64,000 nt of DNA from Flavobacterium sp. J27 (lineage in GTDB: Bacteria > Bacteroidota > Bacteroidia > Flavobacteriales > Flavobacteriaceae): contig NZ_PJQW01000014.1 in assembly GCF_004303025.1 (NCBI RefSeq), forward strand, positions 10,889-74,888, given 5' to 3'. Below are positions 60,579 through 64,000 of the stretch, piece after piece; position 1 is the stretch's first letter; every line of letters begins with the position of its first letter. The notes beneath the pieces were generated by a model. It was not told the origin of the DNA. It saw only the letters and a list, made by a program, of their open reading frames with translations, and did no database searches. The translations under genes were made by a program, and so were the position numbers.

Positions 60579-63500
60579 ATGATTACTAATCAGACTGAAA
60601 GATTAAATTTTGCTTCTACTAAGAATATTCCTAATTATCCTGACTTTTTGGATATTCAGGTGAAATCTTTTAAGGATTTTTTCCAATTGGAAACAAAATC
60701 TGACGAAAGAGGCAACGAAGGTCTCTATAACACCTTCATGGAAAATTTCCCAATAACGGATACGAGAAATCAATTCGTTTTAGAATTTCTTGATTACTTT
60801 ATAGACCCACCAAGGTATACAATTGAAGAATGTATTGACAGAGGATTAACATACAGCGTGCCTTTAAAAGCTAGGCTAAAATTATACTGTACAGATCCAG
60901 AGCATGAAGATTTTGAGACAATTGTTCAAGATGTGTATTTAGGAACTATTCCTTATATGACTCCTAGTGGAACATTCGTAATTAATGGAGCTGAACGTGT
61001 TGTTGTATCTCAGTTGCACCGTTCTCCGGGTGTTTTCTTTGGACAATCATTCCATGCAAATGGAACGAAATTATACTCAGCAAGAATTATTCCTTTCAAA
61101 GGTTCTTGGATTGAATTTGCTACGGATATCAATAGTGTAATGTATGCATACATTGATAGAAAGAAAAAATTACCTGTTACAACTTTGTTTAGAGCTATTG
61201 GTTTCGAAAGAGATAAAGATATTCTAGAGATATTTGATTTAGCTGAAGAAATTAAAGTTTCTAAAACAGGAATAAAAAAATATATTGGAAGAAAACTTGC
61301 TGCTCGTGTTTTAAATACTTGGCATGAAGATTTCGTAGATGAAGATACTGGTGAAGTTGTATCGATAGAACGTAATGAAATTATTTTAGATCGTGATACA
61401 ATCTTAGATAAAGATAATGTTGAAGAAATTATTGATGCAGATGTTAAAGCTATTCTTTTACATAAAGAAGATAATAATGCAGCTGATTATACTATTATTC
61501 ACAATACTTTACAGAAAGACCCAACAAACTCTGAAAAAGAGGCTGTTGAACATATTTATAGACAATTACGTAACGCTGAACCACCTGATGAGGAAACGGC
61601 TCGCGGTATTATAGATAAATTATTCTTTTCTGATCAACGTTATAACTTAGGTGAAGTTGGTCGTTATAGAATGAACAAAAAATTACAGTTAGATATTCCA
61701 ATGGAAAAGCAAGTCTTAACCAAAGAGGATATCATAACTATCGTTAAATATTTGATTGAATTAATCAATTCTAAAGCAGAAATTGATGATATTGATCACT
61801 TATCTAATAGACGTGTAAGAACAGTTGGAGAGCAATTGTCTTCACAATTCGGAGTTGGACTTGCTCGTATGGCAAGAACAATTAGAGAAAGAATGAACGT
61901 TAGAGATAACGAGGTATTTACACCTATCGATTTGATTAATGCAAAAACATTATCATCGGTAATCAACTCTTTCTTTGGAACCAATCAGTTATCTCAATTT
62001 ATGGATCAAACAAATCCATTAGCCGAGATTACTCACAAACGTCGTTTATCTGCACTTGGACCTGGAGGTTTATCTAGAGAAAGAGCTGGTTTCGAGGTGC
62101 GTGACGTTCACTATACGCATTATGGACGTTTATGTCCTATTGAAACACCTGAAGGACCAAACATTGGTTTGATTTCTTCTTTAGGAGTTTATGCTAAAGT
62201 TAACGGAATGGGATTCATCGAAACCCCTTATCGTAAAGTAACTGATGGTGTTGTAGATTTAGAATCAGAACCAATTTACTTGAGTGCAGAAGAAGAAGAA
62301 GGAAAAATGATTGCACAAGCAAACATTGAAATGAATGATGGAGGTAAAATTACAGCTGAAAGAGTTATTGCTCGTGAAGAAGGTGATTTTCCAGTTGTGG
62401 AACCAAATGTTGTTCATTACACTGACGTTGCACCAAATCAAATTGCTTCTATTTCTGCTTCTTTAATTCCTTTCTTAGAGCATGATGATGCGAACCGTGC
62501 CTTGATGGGATCAAACATGATGCGTCAGGCTGTTCCTTTATTAAGACCAGAATCTCCAATTGTAGGAACTGGTTTAGAAAGACAAGTAGCGTCTGATTCT
62601 CGTGTACTTATTAATGCTGAAGGAGATGGTATCGTTACTTATGTTGATGCAAATAAAATTACCATCAAATACGATAGAACGGAAGAAGAAAGAATGGTAA
62701 GTTTTGAAGAGGATGAAAAAACATACCAATTAATTAAATTTAGAAAAACGAACCAAAGTACTTCAATCAACTTAAAACCAATCGTTAGAAAAGGAGATAA
62801 AGTTGCAAAAGGACAGGTACTTTGTGAAGGATATGCAACACAAAACGGAGAACTAGCTTTAGGTAGAAACTTGAAAGTAGCCTTCATGCCTTGGAAAGGG
62901 TATAACTTCGAGGATGCGATTGTAATTTCTGAAAAAGTAGTTCGTGATGATATTTTTACTTCAATCCATATTGATGATTATTCGTTAGAAGTTCGTGATA
63001 CGAAATTAGGTAATGAAGAATTAACAAATGATATTCCAAATGTTTCTGAAGAAGCTACTAAAGATTTAGATGAAAATGGAATGATTAGAATTGGTGCGGA
63101 AGTAAAACCTGGCGATATTCTTATTGGAAAAATTACTCCAAAGGGAGAGTCAGATCCAACACCTGAAGAAAAATTATTACGCGCTATTTTTGGAGACAAA
63201 GCTGGTGATGTTAAAGACGCATCTTTAAAAGCATCTCCATCGTTACACGGAGTAGTTTTAGATAAAAAATTATTTGCTAAAGCTGTTAAAGATAAGCGTA
63301 AGCGTTCTAAAGATAAAGAAGATATAGACAAACTTGATATAGAATTTGAAGTAAAATTCAATGAGTTAAAAGACAAGTTAATCGAAAAATTATTTGTTAT
63401 TATTGATGGTAAAACATCACAAGGTGTAATGAATGATTTAGGTGAAGAAGTATTACCAAAAGGTAAAAAATTCACGAAGAAAATGTTACAATCAGTAGAT

Positions 63501-64000
63501 GATTTTGCTCATTTAACAAAAGGACAATGGACAACTGATGAGATTACAAATAAAATGGTAAATGATTTAGTTCATAACTTCAAAATTAAGTTGAATGACT
63601 TACAAGGATGGTTAAGAAGAGAGAAATTTACTATTACTGTTGGAGATGAATTACCAGCAGGTATCTTAAAGTTAGCTAAAGTTTACATCGCTAAAAAACG
63701 TAAGTTAAAAGTTGGTGATAAAATGGCAGGTCGTCACGGTAACAAAGGTATTGTGGCAAGAATAGTAAGACATGAAGATATGCCTTTCTTAGAAGATGGA
63801 ACACCGGTTGATATCGTGTTAAACCCACTTGGGGTGCCTTCTCGTATGAACATTGGTCAGATTTATGAAACCGTATTAGGATGGGCTGGAATGAACTTAG
63901 GAAGAAAGTTCGCAACACCTATTTTTGATGGTGCATCTTTAGATCAAATCAATGCCTTAACTGATGAAGCAGGAATTCCAAGATTTGGTCATACTTACTT
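60579..64000 (+). CDS. rpoB: DNA-directed RNA polymerase beta subunit (partial, 3' end beyond window)
   Basis: Start MITNQTERLNFASTKNIPNY; 1140 complete codons lie in the window and the frame is still open at the edge (flavobacterial RpoB is about 1270). The rifampicin cluster is at residues 473-493: QFMDQTNPLAEITHKRRLSA. In E. coli numbering, Q513, D516, H526 and S531 are Q473, D476, H486 and S491 here, all wild type. GRLCPIETPEGPNIGL and the later KVGDKMAGRHGNKGI segment are conserved. It follows the rplL-rpoB hairpin by about 60 nt. Confidence 0.97.
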   Translation, partial: MITNQTERLNFASTKNIPNYPDFLDIQVKSFKDFFQLETKSDERGNEGLYNTFMENFPITDTRNQFVLEFLDYFIDPPRYTIEECIDRGLTYSVPLKARLKLYCTDPEHEDFETIVQDVYLGTIPYMTPSGTFVINGAERVVVSQLHRSPGVFFGQSFHANGTKLYSARIIPFKGSWIEFATDINSVMYAYIDRKKKLPVTTLFRAIGFERDKDILEIFDLAEEIKVSKTGIKKYIGRKLAARVLNTWHEDFVDEDTGEVVSIERNEIILDRDTILDKDNVEEIIDADVKAILLHKEDNNAADYTIIHNTLQKDPTNSEKEAVEHIYRQLRNAEPPDEETARGIIDKLFFSDQRYNLGEVGRYRMNKKLQLDIPMEKQVLTKEDIITIVKYLIELINSKAEIDDIDHLSNRRVRTVGEQLSSQFGVGLARMARTIRERMNVRDNEVFTPIDLINAKTLSSVINSFFGTNQLSQFMDQTNPLAEITHKRRLSALGPGGLSRERAGFEVRDVHYTHYGRLCPIETPEGPNIGLISSLGVYAKVNGMGFIETPYRKVTDGVVDLESEPIYLSAEEEEGKMIAQANIEMNDGGKITAERVIAREEGDFPVVEPNVVHYTDVAPNQIASISASLIPFLEHDDANRALMGSNMMRQAVPLLRPESPIVGTGLERQVASDSRVLINAEGDGIVTYVDANKITIKYDRTEEERMVSFEEDEKTYQLIKFRKTNQSTSINLKPIVRKGDKVAKGQVLCEGYATQNGELALGRNLKVAFMPWKGYNFEDAIVISEKVVRDDIFTSIHIDDYSLEVRDTKLGNEELTNDIPNVSEEATKDLDENGMIRIGAEVKPGDILIGKITPKGESDPTPEEKLLRAIFGDKAGDVKDASLKASPSLHGVVLDKKLFAKAVKDKRKRSKDKEDIDKLDIEFEVKFNELKDKLIEKLFVIIDGKTSQGVMNDLGEEVLPKGKKFTKKMLQSVDDFAHLTKGQWTTDEITNKMVNDLVHNFKIKLNDLQGWLRREKFTITVGDELPAGILKLAKVYIAKKRKLKVGDKMAGRHGNKGIVARIVRHEDMPFLEDGTPVDIVLNPLGVPSRMNIGQIYETVLGWAGMNLGRKFATPIFDGASLDQINALTDEAGIPRFGHTY

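Noticed and set aside
62978..63475. 165-residue minus-strand open frame
   Set aside because: Opposite rpoB; long only because of codon bias on the coding strand.
1..64000. CRISPR arrays or phage-defence islands
   Set aside because: No regularly spaced direct repeats with unique spacers, no cas-like or restriction-modification genes were seen.

Overview
The window is a 64 kb, AT-rich chromosomal segment from a member of the Bacteroidetes, most likely family Flavobacteriaceae and Flavobacterium-like. The evidence is a SusC/SusD pair, several secreted proteins with type IX secretion (T9SS) C-terminal sorting domains, promoters of the Bacteroidetes TTTG / TAnnTTTG form instead of -35/-10, an almost complete lack of Shine-Dalgarno sequences, and dispersed intergenic repeats that I associate with Flavobacterium genomes. 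I see no prophage, CRISPR array, transposase or rRNA gene. It reads as vertically inherited core and near-core sequence.

Layout. 1-7.1 kb (minus strand): an ilvE-ilvD-ilvB-ilvN-ilvC branched-chain amino acid operon. It is preceded by two tandem Ile/Val-rich leader peptides, each followed by its own intrinsic terminator, which looks like a double ribosome-mediated attenuator. A palindromic interspersed repeat separates ilvN from ilvC. 7.2-10.6 kb: a DUF4136-type lipoprotein, urocanate hydratase, a 58-residue Cys-rich DUF5522-like protein and a 108-residue membrane HExxH protein. 10.6-25.5 kb: four secreted proteins. Three are T9SS cargo (1653, about 1980 and 636 residues) that share an uncharacterised C-terminal module. 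25.5-29.5 kb: an operon of a D-cysteine desulfhydrase-like enzyme, a LysM glucosaminidase and hemL, then two small secreted proteins on the minus strand. 29.6-33.0 kb: a four-gene unit with an MbnP-like lipoprotein and an MbnH-like di-heme cytochrome, flanked by a Cys-rich small membrane protein and an outer-membrane barrel; this is a probable copper-handling system. 33.1-37.1 kb: lysS, a lipoprotein, lipB and rnhB. 37.3-46.8 kb: SusC, SusD, a lipoprotein, a T9SS subtilase and a putative porin. 46.9-54.0 kb: cystathionine beta-synthase, a DUF2851 protein, a PspC protein, an NSS transporter with a 52-residue MetS-like small subunit, an HhH protein and an acyl-CoA dehydrogenase. 54.2-64 kb: rpsU, a tyrosine recombinase, hpf, three tRNAs, tuf, tRNA-Trp, secE, nusG, rplKAJL and the first 1140 codons of rpoB.

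The most interesting regulatory signals are the double ilv attenuator and the exceptional extended Shine-Dalgarno in front of rpsU. In this phylum bS21 helps hide the anti-SD, so the rpsU signal suggests bS21 autoregulation. The most interesting gene context is the MbnP/MbnH neighbourhood with two unassigned Cys-motif partners. All functional calls come from reading the sequence, without database searches.
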